From: an uncultured Eggerthella sp.
GTDB taxonomy: Bacteria > Actinomycetota > Coriobacteriia > Coriobacteriales > Eggerthellaceae
Direction: 5' to 3'
Length of the DNA: 64,000 nt
NCBI GenBank assembly: GCA_900538545.1
Contig: UPYK01000006.1
Span: forward strand, 30,102-94,101
In this document: in pieces, positions 45,213-53,995 of the stretch
Layout of the letters: each line of letters starts with the position of its first letter
Numbering within the stretch: the first letter of the stretch is position 1
Program-made: the position numbers and the translations under genes
The notes under the pieces: model-generated
The model's input: the letters and a program-made list of their open reading frames with translations, nothing else
Database searches by the model: none
What the model was told of the DNA's origin: nothing

Positions 45213-45827
45213 ATGGCACAACAAGTGCGCGATGAAATCCCAACGCCGGATAACTCGACTAACTTCAACGTTGCAGCAGGTAGCGAAACACCTGTAGGCA
45301 CCACGCTCGAGAACCTGAAGGCAGCTGTTGGTGGCGAAACTGGCGCTTCTGCACACTACAGCGTTTATGCTGACGCAGCAGAAAAAGCAGGCTATTCCCA
45401 GCTCGCAGCTCTCTGGCGTGCAACCTCTGCAGCTGAGCAGATCCACATTGCTATGGAGTACAACGCAGTTACGGCTGAAGATCCTGATTGGCCTCGTCCG
45501 GAAGTTACCGCAGGCACCGATGCTCCTGCAGACCTGAACCTCATCTCTTCTGCTCAGGGCGAAATCTATGAGACCTCCGACATGTATCCTGCATTCATCA
45601 AGAAGGCTCAGGAAGAGGGCAACAACGCTGCTGTTATGATCTTCACGCGCGCAAAGCTCGCTGAAGGCTATCATGCTGAAAACTATATGTGGGCATACAA
45701 CAACATCGATACGCCCACCGATGAGCACTTCTATCTCTGCCCCGTTTGCGGTTATATCCACCGCGGCAAAGACTTCGAGAAGTGCCCGATCTGCTTCACT
45801 CCTGCAGCGAAGTTCATCGAGTACTAA
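45213..45827 (+). CDS. rbr: Rubrerythrin
   Basis: 204 residues. The diiron four-helix domain has the ligand motifs GGETGASAHYSVYADAAEKA and AAEQIHIAMEYN, then EGNNAAVMIFTRAKLAEGYH with Glu and His. A C-terminal rubredoxin domain has CPVCG and CPIC (two CxxC pairs). It reduces hydrogen peroxide with electrons from rubredoxin/NADH oxidoreductases in anaerobes. The N-terminus carries about 30 extra residues before the first helix. GAGGAG eight bases before the ATG at 45213 sets the start. A bidirectional terminator separates it from the dehydratase operon. Confidence 0.95.
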   Translation: MAQQVRDEIPTPDNSTNFNVAAGSETPVGTTLENLKAAVGGETGASAHYSVYADAAEKAGYSQLAALWRATSAAEQIHIAMEYNAVTAEDPDWPRPEVTAGTDAPADLNLISSAQGEIYETSDMYPAFIKKAQEEGNNAAVMIFTRAKLAEGYHAENYMWAYNNIDTPTDEHFYLCPVCGYIHRGKDFEKCPICFTPAAKFIEY

Positions 45828-45930
45828 TCGATACAAGAGCCACAAGCGCCTCCAAGTTTGCGCCGACTGAATTCGAAGCATTCGCTTTAATGCCGAATTA
45901 ACTAGGTTGAAGGTAAAGCGATTTCAAACA

Positions 45931-45969
45931 AAATCCCTGAGGTTAGGAAATCAACTTCAGGGATTTTTT
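45931..45969. terminator. Bidirectional terminator between rubrerythrin and the dehydratase operon
   Basis: AAATCCCTGAGGTT, eight-base loop, AACTTCAGGGATTT with one mismatch, followed by T-runs in both directions. It serves two convergent units. Confidence 0.9.
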
Positions 45970-46025
45970 ATACGCAAATTCAATTTTCATACATCAAAAG
46001 CTCAATATAGGAACATTTACTCGAC

Positions 46026-47153
46026 CTAATCGAGCATCTCTACGAACGCCTGTATACGTGTTGCTGCTTGTTCGTCAATGCGACCCTGATTCTCGGTCTC
46101 AAGATAAAGCACAGGAATTCCCTCTGCTTCAAAATCTTTCTTTAGAACGGGATAATCAAACTCTTCTTCTTCGCAGAATTTAATGATGCTAATAAGAATG
46201 CCATCCGCTTTACGTTGATTGTAGAGGTCGATCAACATCGGGCCTCGTAGCTTCTTTGGATCGTAGAGTACCGAGCATCCTTCAATATGGGGCCAAATAC
46301 GCGCGAGCGAAACAAAGGGGTCCACATGAGCAGGCGCATCGGTTTCAAAACGCTTCGAATCACCAACGATATCATCACCTACGATCGCAATACCCTCTTG
46401 CTCAAGCGTATCGAGCAGCTCAGTTGAATCCATCAATATGCTGGTAGCAATCAGGCGCGGTCCATCAAAATCATAGACAGGAACATCATCGAGTTCATCA
46501 AGCAACTCTGCCACCAAACGAGTATGTAGCTCAACTGGCATTACTCGGGCAGCTTTGTAGACATAATGCCGCACCTTAGGCGTGAAGATATCAAGATGGT
46601 CGCATGCCACCTCAGGGAAACGACGCATGAGCTCTTTTTGCTTGTTGTAGAGCTGAATACTATTGAAGAGCTGCGCATCCGTAATCGGATGACCCGCTAT
46701 CTCCTCAAGCTCATGTTGAACCCGATGAAGCTCGTTCGCATAATAGTCTTCAGCAGCCTGCGTCTTGCGATTCACTGGCTGAGTAAGTGCAATGACAGGC
46801 ATATCGGGCTTGGCATACTTCCAATTCTCTTCAAGGTTGCGTAGGCCATCACAGGTGGTGGGAATGATGATGCCTGAAAGAAAATCATAATCTCCTTTCA
46901 GTCCGTACTCGAGTAGCGATAATAGGATCGAGCAGTAAAACGCCGGGTAATAGCGATGCGCTTCGCTTGCATCGATATTGCCTCCCCACAACTCTACTGG
47001 ATACATCCCGGCTGCATGCACCAATTCATAAGGCGCAAAGTAGGGAGCCAGCCCAATTACCTTCTTCTTGTCAGCATTGCATGCATCGATCGTTCGATAC
47101 GGGTGCTCTGAAGCCTCTTCGAACTGTGCGAGTATTTCTTGTATGCGGCCCAT
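46026..47153 (-). CDS. hadC: 2-hydroxyacyl-CoA dehydratase, HadC/FldC-type subunit
   Basis: 375 residues, the length I recall for clostridial HadC. Marks: KVIGLAPYFAPYELVHAAGM, FYCSILLSLLEYGLKGDYDF, SGIIIPTTCDGLRNLEENWK and KFCEEEEFDYPVLKKDFEAE, the cysteines supplying [4Fe-4S] ligands as in HgdA/B-type proteins. With HadB it removes water from a (R)-2-hydroxyacyl-CoA through a ketyl radical. It is the last gene of the four-gene operon, 101 bases after HadB. The substrate could be a hydroxy derivative of leucine, phenylalanine or tyrosine, or hydroxyglutarate; sequence alone does not say which. Confidence 0.9.
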   Translation of the reverse strand: MGRIQEILAQFEEASEHPYRTIDACNADKKKVIGLAPYFAPYELVHAAGMYPVELWGGNIDASEAHRYYPAFYCSILLSLLEYGLKGDYDFLSGIIIPTTCDGLRNLEENWKYAKPDMPVIALTQPVNRKTQAAEDYYANELHRVQHELEEIAGHPITDAQLFNSIQLYNKQKELMRRFPEVACDHLDIFTPKVRHYVYKAARVMPVELHTRLVAELLDELDDVPVYDFDGPRLIATSILMDSTELLDTLEQEGIAIVGDDIVGDSKRFETDAPAHVDPFVSLARIWPHIEGCSVLYDPKKLRGPMLIDLYNQRKADGILISIIKFCEEEEFDYPVLKKDFEAEGIPVLYLETENQGRIDEQAATRIQAFVEMLD

Positions 47154-47254
47154 CGATATCTCTCTTTCCTTTAACGGCAGGGTAAGTATGATCGCCCGTT
47201 ATTCAAGCACGATCTACTTATGCTTCATCCTTAGTTTGGGTACGTCGTCTTTTC

Positions 47255-48472
47255 TTATTCACGCTGCGCTATGCGTTCATCCATTACTTCAGTCAGCCCT
47301 TGAACGCGCGTCTCGTATTGCGCCTTCGAGAAGACACGCGGATCTGCCTGGTCGCCATCGAAGGTTGCAAAAGGTATGCCCTTTTCCTTTTCGAGCTGAC
47401 GTGATATCTCAAACGTGATTCCTACCCATGGCTTACAGCTGCGCGTGACGCTACAGAGCGTACCATCACAATGATATTCGTCGATCATAGCGCGCCGACG
47501 CTGCAATGCTAGATCGATACCTTGAGAGTTATTCGTGCTCGCGTACCCTTGACAATATTCATCCAGATCATTAAACGATGTGCCGAATATATTGCAATAG
47601 ATCGAACCAACCGTATTAACACCCATACTCGCAAGTGTTTCTGAGTTGTGCCGCAGATAAGGCCAGCATGCTAATCCGTCATACATCAGGCGGTATTTTT
47701 CTTCACCTTCGAAGGCATAATTACCGGTAGCAAGTCGCTCCTCAAGCTCTGCGATATAAGCTTTGAGGATCTCAGTTGTTTCGGGGCGCCCCTTCGCAAC
47801 AACCATTAACGCCATGAAGTTGTAGCCATCAAAACCACTCACAGGCGAAGGCTTGTTCTTTCCGATCAAATCGAGCGCCTTGGTAAACAAAGCACCATTT
47901 ATGCTCGAAATACGCAGAATCTCATGAAATTTCTCGTAATCGAACTTCTTACCTGTAATGCGCTCAAACTCATCGATGATATATTGCAACTGTGCTTTGA
48001 TGTAGCTGGTCTTGTTGGCAGTGTAATACCCGTCCGTATTATATGGAATATCGAGGAGCAGAAAAGGAATGTCAAGATTGTGCGAGAGATTCTCGTACCA
48101 CTTGATAACCGTTGTGCAGATGTTGTTGCTAACACAGAGAAAATCAGGTGCTGGCACATCAAGCCCGAAACCAAAGTCTTCCTCACGCTCAACAAAGCCG
48201 AGATTAATACGAGCATACGAGCACAAGTCCATTGAATAACCAAGTCCTTCTGCCTTTTCGCAAAAGGGAATTGCGCCCTTTTTCGCTGCCACCGCAGCAC
48301 TATGGTTTTCGGGGTACATGATCTTAAGGTCGAACGTCTGACAGATCTCTTTTGGGAAGTTTGAAGTTGACCAACCGATCAACTCACCATTCTCTTTTGC
48401 CTCGCGTATCTCGTCATACGTCTTTGCAGTAAATTCTTGTAGCAGCTGTTTGCTGGTCTTCTTATCACCCAT
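47255..48472 (-). CDS. hadB: 2-hydroxyacyl-CoA dehydratase, HadB/FldB-type subunit
   Basis: 405 residues. Marks: IMYPENHSAAVAAKKGAIPF near 51, MDLCSYARINLGFVE, LCVSNNICTTVIKWYENLSH and the C-terminal SVTRSCKPWVGITFEISRQL with conserved Cys. The oxygen-labile [4Fe-4S] cluster carried by this subunit accepts an electron from the activator. GGAAGGGAAG precedes the ATG. It lies between the activator gene (73 bases upstream) and HadC. Confidence 0.92.
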   Translation of the reverse strand: MGDKKTSKQLLQEFTAKTYDEIREAKENGELIGWSTSNFPKEICQTFDLKIMYPENHSAAVAAKKGAIPFCEKAEGLGYSMDLCSYARINLGFVEREEDFGFGLDVPAPDFLCVSNNICTTVIKWYENLSHNLDIPFLLLDIPYNTDGYYTANKTSYIKAQLQYIIDEFERITGKKFDYEKFHEILRISSINGALFTKALDLIGKNKPSPVSGFDGYNFMALMVVAKGRPETTEILKAYIAELEERLATGNYAFEGEEKYRLMYDGLACWPYLRHNSETLASMGVNTVGSIYCNIFGTSFNDLDEYCQGYASTNNSQGIDLALQRRRAMIDEYHCDGTLCSVTRSCKPWVGITFEISRQLEKEKGIPFATFDGDQADPRVFSKAQYETRVQGLTEVMDERIAQRE

Positions 48473-48545
48473 GCTACTTCCCTTCCTTAAGTTCTATTCC
48501 GCTTGTTTCTTGGTCTGCTCTGCTTACTTTGATAGCTTGTTTTTT

Positions 48546-49433
48546 CTATACGATTCGCGTCTGATCACAGGTGGTGCAATCCTTGTCAAATTGCATTTTC
48601 CGCGCCTCCTCGAGTGCCGTAGCATATTTATCCTGCTCAAGTGCTTCGTTTCGAATCTTCTTCTCGAATACCTTTGCGCCATGAAGCGCTGCGCCCAATG
48701 CGCCAATCAATTGAGCATGAGGTGGAATCTGGATATTGACACCCAATTCTTCCTCGAGCGCACGAACCACGCCCGCGTTCTGGGCAACTCCTCCACTCAT
48801 GACCACCGTCTCTTCAACGCCAAGCCTGCGTGCCAGACCTGCCGTTCGTTTCGCAACCGAGTCATGGATGCCCGCAATAATGTTCGGGATCTTTTCCTTG
48901 TTGGCCAAATGCGATATGACCTCCGACTCTGCAAAGACCGTGCATGTCGAGCTGATCTCGACCCTAGAATCCGCTTGAGCATCAAGCGTGCCCAGCTGAT
49001 CAGTTGTGGTCTCGAGCACGCCCGCCATTACATCAAGAAATCGACCTGTGCCTGCAGCGCATTTCTCATTCATGATGAAGTTGTCCAAGCCACCGCACTC
49101 ATTCAATCTGAGCGCTTTCACATCTTGACCGCCAATGTCAATAATGGTGCGTGCTTCAGGAATCATGAAGTGCATACCGCACGCATGACAGCTGAGTTCG
49201 CTGATCTGCTTGTCTGCTTCGTCAAAGTGCAATCGTCCATAGCCTGTTGCAACCGTATAGTCGATTTCATCCCAAGCAAGGTTGCCATCTTCGAAAAGCT
49301 TCTCAAGCGCTTGATCGGTTCCAGAGGTGCCTGCGCCAAAGCTGATAATCGCGCTTGCGTAGATATCCTTACCATTTTTAAGCACTACCGCTTTTGTCGC
49401 TGTAGAGCCAATGTCGATCCCGAGGGTATACAT
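48546..49433 (-). CDS. hadI: 2-hydroxyacyl-CoA dehydratase activator (ATPase), HadI/FldI/HgdC type
   Basis: 295 residues of the ASKHA fold. ATP motifs: LGIDIGSTATKAVVLK, IIDIGGQDVKALRL, VVMSGGVAQNAGVVRALEEE and ALGAALHG. Cys125 in MNEKCAAGTGRFLDV and Cys164 in SSTCTVFAESEV match the pair that bridges a [4Fe-4S] cluster between two subunits. It uses ATP to lower the potential of one electron passed to the dehydratase. The C-terminus ends with an extra CTTCDQ. GAGGTGAAT precedes ATG 49433. It starts 22 bases after the CoA-transferase stop. Confidence 0.95.
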   Translation of the reverse strand: MYTLGIDIGSTATKAVVLKNGKDIYASAIISFGAGTSGTDQALEKLFEDGNLAWDEIDYTVATGYGRLHFDEADKQISELSCHACGMHFMIPEARTIIDIGGQDVKALRLNECGGLDNFIMNEKCAAGTGRFLDVMAGVLETTTDQLGTLDAQADSRVEISSTCTVFAESEVISHLANKEKIPNIIAGIHDSVAKRTAGLARRLGVEETVVMSGGVAQNAGVVRALEEELGVNIQIPPHAQLIGALGAALHGAKVFEKKIRNEALEQDKYATALEEARKMQFDKDCTTCDQTRIV

Positions 49434-49455
49434 AAGATTCACCTCACCTACGTTT

Positions 49456-50676
49456 CTAAGCGTGCTGAACCACTACGCCGCTCTCTTCCCATACGCGTAT
49501 CTGGTCTTCGGCATAACCGTGTTCGCGCAAAATCGCTTCGGTATCCGCGCCTATACCACGACTAGTAACAAGCGGTGCCGTTCCAATAGAATCAAGCCGT
49601 GCAGGAGGATGTATAAGGATGGCTTCATCGCCCGTAGGATAGGTCACGCGCTGAGCGTATTCGTTATCCCAGATTTCAGAATCTTTCAAAACATCAGCTG
49701 ATTCATACAGAGGTCCGAATGCGATATCCGCTTCAGTAAGGATTTTCTCCCACTCAGCCATAGTCTTTTGAGCAAGTGCTTCTTCGATGATGTCTATAAA
49801 TTCCTCATGGTGATGCTCACGCATGTACGCCATCTTGCAATACCGCGGATCATCTTTCAGATCGCCACGCCCGATCGTCTCCATAAAGTGGTTGTAACCA
49901 AGTTCAGGAGCCGCCACACAGAACTGGATCCATTTGTTATCTTTTGTCTTGTAGGTCGAGTTGAATGGATTTGAAGTGCTTCGTCTTGATGTGGGGAGAA
50001 TATAGCCACCATATTGCGCCGCAGTATGCGCAAGGCTCATCACGTATACGCCCACAGCATTCAGGCTGACGACCACACGATCACCCACACCTGTACGTCC
50101 AGCGCCAACAAGCGCTGCAGCAATGCCACCTGCTAACGCGAGACCTGTTTGCAAATCACCAAAACCAGGACCACCGATCATAGGCGAACCGCCCTTCTCA
50201 TAAAGCGATCCACCTACCCCTGAGCGAGCATGATAGGCAGTGTAATCATATCCAGGCATATCGCGTAACGCGCCGTTTTCACCGTACCCACGCACATGTC
50301 CATAAACCAACCGAGGAAACTTCGCATGCAGCGTCTCCCAATCACAGCCAAGCTTTTTGAGCGCTTTATCTCGTGCACTTGTCACAAATGCCTGCGCATC
50401 TTCAAGCAATTTGTAAAGAATCTCTCGACCTTCATCAGTACGTAGATCGACAACCATGAAACGTTTATTCACGCCAACCAAATCGAAACAGGGATTGTAA
50501 AGATCACTTTCTCCAGGCATGCAATACACGTTCCAATTCGTGCGATAGTCATCACCTGAAGGACCCTCTATCTTTATGACCTCAGCTCCCCAATCAGCTA
50601 GGATTCGCACACCAGACGGTGCAGCAACATACGTTGCAAACTCAATGATCTTATAGCCAGAAAGCGGTCCTTTCAT
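49456..50676 (-). CDS. hadA: 2-hydroxyacyl CoA-transferase, HadA/FldA-type (CaiB/BaiF family)
   Basis: 406 residues. It opens IIEFATYVAAPSGVRILADW; the MPGYDYTAYHARSG segment and the nucleophile Asp174 in FGDLQTG match the HadA/FldA group. It moves CoA from the enoyl-CoA product to the incoming 2-hydroxyacid. It is the first gene of the operon, so the order CoA-transferase, activator, subunit B, subunit C equals that of clostridial hadAIBC/fldAIBC. AAAGGGG precedes the ATG. Operator-like repeats lie 25-50 bases upstream, facing the divergent TetR gene. It is a paralogue of the protein at 12506-13825. Confidence 0.9.
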   Translation of the reverse strand: MKGPLSGYKIIEFATYVAAPSGVRILADWGAEVIKIEGPSGDDYRTNWNVYCMPGESDLYNPCFDLVGVNKRFMVVDLRTDEGREILYKLLEDAQAFVTSARDKALKKLGCDWETLHAKFPRLVYGHVRGYGENGALRDMPGYDYTAYHARSGVGGSLYEKGGSPMIGGPGFGDLQTGLALAGGIAAALVGAGRTGVGDRVVVSLNAVGVYVMSLAHTAAQYGGYILPTSRRSTSNPFNSTYKTKDNKWIQFCVAAPELGYNHFMETIGRGDLKDDPRYCKMAYMREHHHEEFIDIIEEALAQKTMAEWEKILTEADIAFGPLYESADVLKDSEIWDNEYAQRVTYPTGDEAILIHPPARLDSIGTAPLVTSRGIGADTEAILREHGYAEDQIRVWEESGVVVQHA

Positions 50677-50700
50677 CTTTCCCCTTTCGCTTGCCCCATT

Positions 50701-50726
50701 TTAGAACATGTTTTAGAACATGTTCT
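50701..50726. promoter_or_regulatory. Tandem operator-like sites between the dehydratase operon and tetR
   Basis: Direct repeat of TTAGAACATGTT (50701-50712 and 50713-50724); the second copy extends to the perfect palindrome AGAACATGTTCT (50715-50726). It lies 25 bases upstream of the CoA-transferase start, next to TATTATATAA, a likely promoter element. A TetR-family dimer is the natural binder. Confidence 0.7.
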
Positions 50727-50859
50727 ATTTTGCTATTATATAAGCATTAAAGCTAGATAAGGTCAACACCTACCACCAGGAACAGCCGTTCTCTTATTTC
50801 ATTGCATAAAGCTCAAAACCTTAGGTAAGCTTTGGAAAGACCGATAGAAGAAGGACCTT

Positions 50860-51528
50860 GTGACTACCAAGAAAAAATATGTTTCATCGCGAGAAGAACG
50901 GGCTCAAGCAACACGCGAAAAGCTACTGGAAGCAGCCATCGAGCTTGTAAATCAATATGGCATGAAGTATTTGACCGTACGTAACATCTGCGATGAAGCA
51001 GGCGTATCAACCGGAAGTTTTTACAATCTTTTCGATAGCAAAGATGATTTAGTGTTCTATTATCTGCAGAATGTTTTCACTGAGTACAAGCAGCAGGTGG
51101 AGAATGATGCTTCACAGCATTCCTCGCTCGAAAAGATAATCCTCATCTACCGTTTTTACATCAAATGCGTGCTTGAAACTGGACTGGAGTTCATTACTGG
51201 CCTTTACGCTGCCAACACGAATCAAGCTTTTAATTTCTTAGAGCGTGATCCGAAAAATGAAATGGTGTTGGATCGTGTAAGAGAATACCTGATAGAAGGA
51301 AAAGCATCAGGAGAAATCCGTAGTGATGTTGATATCAATATGGCGCTTTTGCGCATTGGCGTGATCATCACAGGCATGATCTATTATTGGTGCATATTTG
51401 GCGGCAGAATCGATCTTGCAAGTCAGACTGATTTGATGCTGCAAGACTATTTAATAACTCTTGTAGCTAATAAGAATGCAAGTTTTGAACTCGAACCCAT
51501 TTCTCCACTAGAAGGCTCGCTTATTTAG
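50860..51528 (+). CDS. TetR-family regulator of the dehydratase operon
   Basis: 222 residues. The HTH is RAQATREKLLEAAIELVNQY, then TVRNICDEAGVSTGSFYNLF. The C-terminal helical domain would bind a small ligand, perhaps an acyl-CoA or a hydroxyacid. The GTG start has AGAAGAAGGA upstream. It is divergent from the CoA-transferase gene, and the tandem sites at 50701-50726 sit in the shared 183-base gap, so local control is likely. Confidence 0.92.
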   Translation: MTTKKKYVSSREERAQATREKLLEAAIELVNQYGMKYLTVRNICDEAGVSTGSFYNLFDSKDDLVFYYLQNVFTEYKQQVENDASQHSSLEKIILIYRFYIKCVLETGLEFITGLYAANTNQAFNFLERDPKNEMVLDRVREYLIEGKASGEIRSDVDINMALLRIGVIITGMIYYWCIFGGRIDLASQTDLMLQDYLITLVANKNASFELEPISPLEGSLI

Positions 51529-51633
51529 CTTATACGGGAAACAAGCACCGATAGTGGTGCTGCAAAAAAGCAATACCCCATTTGACGGATTATGAAAACG
51601 AGATATAGCTGCAATGCGCAAAAGGGTTGAAAC

Positions 51634-52353
51634 TTAGAAATCGAATGCTTCGCCCACGTTCATAGTAAGACAGTGATCAGCGGTTTTATCGAGTGCGCTC
51701 GGATCGCGATTGATCACGATAAGGTTCTTGCCGTTGAAGAATTCAACGAGACCCGCAGCTGGATAAACCACCCGCGAGGTGCCCGCGATGATGAGCGTCT
51801 CTGCTTGTGCGATGTCTTCGACAGCTGCCTGTATGACCTGTTGATCGAGCGCTTCTTCGTAGAGCACCACATCTGGTCTGATGATTCCCCCACATTCACA
51901 ATATGGCACACCGTCGGCTTTCATGATCGCATCAAGCCCATAGCGCTTACCGCACTTCATGCAATAGTTGCGATGAATGCTCCCATGAAGCTCATGTACA
52001 CACTTCGACCCTGCCGCCTGATGCAAGCCGTCAACATTCTGCGTGATCACACTACGAAGGATGCCTTGCTGCTCAAGTTCGGCGAGCTTCTTGTGCGCCT
52101 GATTCGGTTTGGCATCTTCATGCACCATCTTTGCTCTGTAAAAATCGTAGAAGACATCAGGATGCGCTTCGAAGAACGAATGACCTACAATGACCTCAGG
52201 AGGATAAGGGTACGCCTCATTGAAGATGCCTTTGGCGCTACGGAAATCGGGGATGCCGCTTTCTGTCGAAACCCCCGCTCCTCCGAAGAACACGACGCTC
52301 TTCGGATCCGCTTCGCTGATGATACGCCGCACTTCTTCAAGATCTTCGTTCAT
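51634..52353 (-). CDS. cobB: NAD-dependent protein deacetylase, Sir2 family
   Basis: 239 residues. NAD site: VVFFGGAGVSTESGIPDFRS; TQNVDGLHQAAG and catalytic His in ELHGSIHRN; zinc-ribbon cysteines CMKCGKRY and CECGGIIRPDVV; then GTSRVVYPAAGLVEF (the usual GTSL is changed to GTSR). It deacylates lysine residues, for example of acetyl-CoA synthetase. GAGGTGGGG precedes the ATG at 52353. It is a single gene; the region downstream has no strong terminator. Confidence 0.94.
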   Translation of the reverse strand: MNEDLEEVRRIISEADPKSVVFFGGAGVSTESGIPDFRSAKGIFNEAYPYPPEVIVGHSFFEAHPDVFYDFYRAKMVHEDAKPNQAHKKLAELEQQGILRSVITQNVDGLHQAAGSKCVHELHGSIHRNYCMKCGKRYGLDAIMKADGVPYCECGGIIRPDVVLYEEALDQQVIQAAVEDIAQAETLIIAGTSRVVYPAAGLVEFFNGKNLIVINRDPSALDKTADHCLTMNVGEAFDF

Positions 52354-52409
52354 ATTCCCCACCTCATTCCTTTACACTACCAGCAGCGAAGTCCTCCATC
52401 TATCCGCAC

Positions 52410-52559
52410 CAGCGGAGAGGGTAAGACACGAGGTTCCCCGCTTCCCTGTTCGCGCATCTGCTTCGCAGACGCGCTCATGCGTCGCTGCTTCACTCGGGCT
52501 TTATTAAATAGCGAATTTAGTCGGCAAAGAGTCACCTCGCTGCCTTGCCCTCTCCGCTG
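52410..52559 (-). repeat. Hairpin-bearing intergenic repeat, copy C
   Basis: 150 bp with inverted ends (CAGCGGAGAGGGTAAG at 52410-52425 and its near complement at 52544-52559). The internal hairpin is GCGCATCTGC/GCAGACGCGC (52452-52461, 52465-52474), unrelated in sequence to that of copies A and B but at the same position. Same orientation as copy B. With the REP at 52569 it fills the 243-base gap between sir2 and the binding protein. Confidence 0.8.
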
Positions 52560-52568
52560 ATGCAGATA

Positions 52569-52597
52569 GGTGACGAACGACCGGGTAGTTTGTCATC
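52569..52597 (-). repeat. REP-like 29-bp palindrome overlapping the binding-protein stop codon
   Basis: Begins GGTGACGAACGACCGGG and ends AGTTTGTCATC; its last base is the first base of the stop codon read on the minus strand (52597-52599). Confidence 0.8.
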
Positions 52598-53664
52598 TAG
52601 TATGAGCTGCCGATATATTCCTCCTGGAGGCGCGTGAGCGTACCATCCTCTTCCATAGCTGCAAGCGCTTCATTGACCGCGTCTTTCAGGTTGATGGATT
52701 CCGTTGGCAGTGCAATGCCGTAGGCCTCCCCCGTCATGATGCGTTCGATGATGCGCATGTCCGAGAATTCGTGGTCGATCAAATATTCAGCAACAGGAAG
52801 ATCGAGCACTACTGCTTGAACTTCTTTAGCTTTAAGTGCCTGAAGGCATTTGCGTGCGGTCGAATACTCGATGATCAGCTTTTCGTTCGTGAGCTCACGC
52901 GCAGTCTGCATGCAGGTGCTCCCCTTCACCACCGCGATACGCGTGATCTCGGGATCGAACTCAGCCGTGTTTTCGAAGGTTACGGGTGCTTTTTCTTTCC
53001 CTGTTGTTTGAGCAGTAGAGGGCTTCACGAAGCGCGGCAATGCAGTGTCTGTCGAAGCGCGCGCAGAGGATGCGGATGAAGGCTGCTCTGCCTCCTTCAT
53101 CGTAACGACCGCCTGATTGCCCACGTAATACCAGCTGCTGAAGTCGACCTTCTCGTCCCGCTCTCCCGTAATAGCAAGCGCAGCAAGCGCGATATCGCCT
53201 TCGGGGTCGGGCTTCTCTTCTTCACTTGCCGTGGCAGATGGTTCGCAGGCCAACGTCTCGATAATCGTGTCGCGCGAGGTGGGCACCAGCTCGAGTGCAA
53301 GCCCCAATCGATTGGCAAGCTCCTCTGCAACAGCGATATCGTAGCCCCACATCGCTTCTGCCCCACCATCGCTGAACGGGGGATACTCGGAAGAAACGAG
53401 CACTTTGAGCGTGCCCTTATCCATAAGCTCACTCTCGTAAGCGTGCGTTTGCTCTTTGCCTTGATCGCTCTGCGCACAACCACTCATGAGCACACAAGCA
53501 ATGAGCGCAGTGCAGAGAAGCACCGCGAACGCCACTGTTCGCAAAACGCGATACCCCTGCGGAGCCTTAACTGCTTGCGCTTCGTTTTGCGACAAGGATC
53601 CACTGACCGTAACGGAGATATGCCTATGCTGCTGGACGTGCTTCAAAACCCGATCCTTCGACAA
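52597..53664 (-). CDS. Amino-acid ABC transporter-type substrate-binding lipoprotein
   Basis: Up to 355 residues. After about 43 cytoplasmic-looking residues comes a signal anchor with a lipobox ending SGC (VLRTVAFAVLLCTALIACVL, then MSGCAQS), then a family 3 binding-protein domain (GTLKVLVSSEYPPFSDGG, MWGYDIAVAEELANRLGL, VVKGSTCMQTARELTNEK, YGIALPTESINLKDAVNEAL). A low-complexity Ser/Ala/Thr-rich insert (about 198-235) splits the domain. No permease or ATPase gene adjoins it. The furthest start is a TTG at 53664; a TTG at 53646 has AAGGA seven bases upstream and fits better, so the N-terminus is uncertain. Confidence 0.82.
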   Translation of the reverse strand: MSKDRVLKHVQQHRHISVTVSGSLSQNEAQAVKAPQGYRVLRTVAFAVLLCTALIACVLMSGCAQSDQGKEQTHAYESELMDKGTLKVLVSSEYPPFSDGGAEAMWGYDIAVAEELANRLGLALELVPTSRDTIIETLACEPSATASEEEKPDPEGDIALAALAITGERDEKVDFSSWYYVGNQAVVTMKEAEQPSSASSARASTDTALPRFVKPSTAQTTGKEKAPVTFENTAEFDPEITRIAVVKGSTCMQTARELTNEKLIIEYSTARKCLQALKAKEVQAVVLDLPVAEYLIDHEFSDMRIIERIMTGEAYGIALPTESINLKDAVNEALAAMEEDGTLTRLQEEYIGSSY

Positions 53665-53672
53665 GCCAGACG

Positions 53673-53966
53673 TTACTGCTCGCTCGCCTTCAACACCTCA
53701 AGTGCCAGCTGATAGCCGCCTGTGCCATAGTTGAGCGCTTTTGAGACACGAGCAATAGTGGTTGCCGAAGCTCCTGTTGTCTTTTCGATCGAAGCATACG
53801 ATTCGCCTTCACGCAAAAGACGCGCCACTTCCAAACGCTGGGAGGTGTCCTTGATCTCACGAATCGTGAAGAGATCTTCTAAGAGCGCGAAGACATCATC
53901 GGGCTCGTTCAGCCCCGCAAGCACATTCAACAGATCTTCAACTTCTCGGGTGCGTAGTTCGGACAT
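53673..53966 (-). CDS. YerC/YecD-type TrpR-like regulator
   Basis: 97 residues. A TrpR-fold helix-turn-helix is visible (FTIREIKDTSQRLEVARLLR, then GESYASIEKTTGASATTIAR and VSKALNYGTGGY), the signature of the YerC/YecD family. These small all-helical DNA-binding proteins are common in Gram-positive bacteria; the ligand and targets are mostly unknown. Start at 53966. Only about 30 bases separate it from the terminator of ilvE, and it lies eight bases before the binding-protein gene, so expression is probably by read-through or from a promoter overlapping the terminator. Confidence 0.9.
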   Translation of the reverse strand: MSELRTREVEDLLNVLAGLNEPDDVFALLEDLFTIREIKDTSQRLEVARLLREGESYASIEKTTGASATTIARVSKALNYGTGGYQLALEVLKASEQ

Positions 53967-53995
53967 ACTCTCTCTTCTCTCAAGACTACTCGACA

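Noticed and set aside
51543..51560. Terminator between tetR and sir2
   Set aside because: AGCACC/GGTGCT stem is short and is not followed by a T-tract in either direction.
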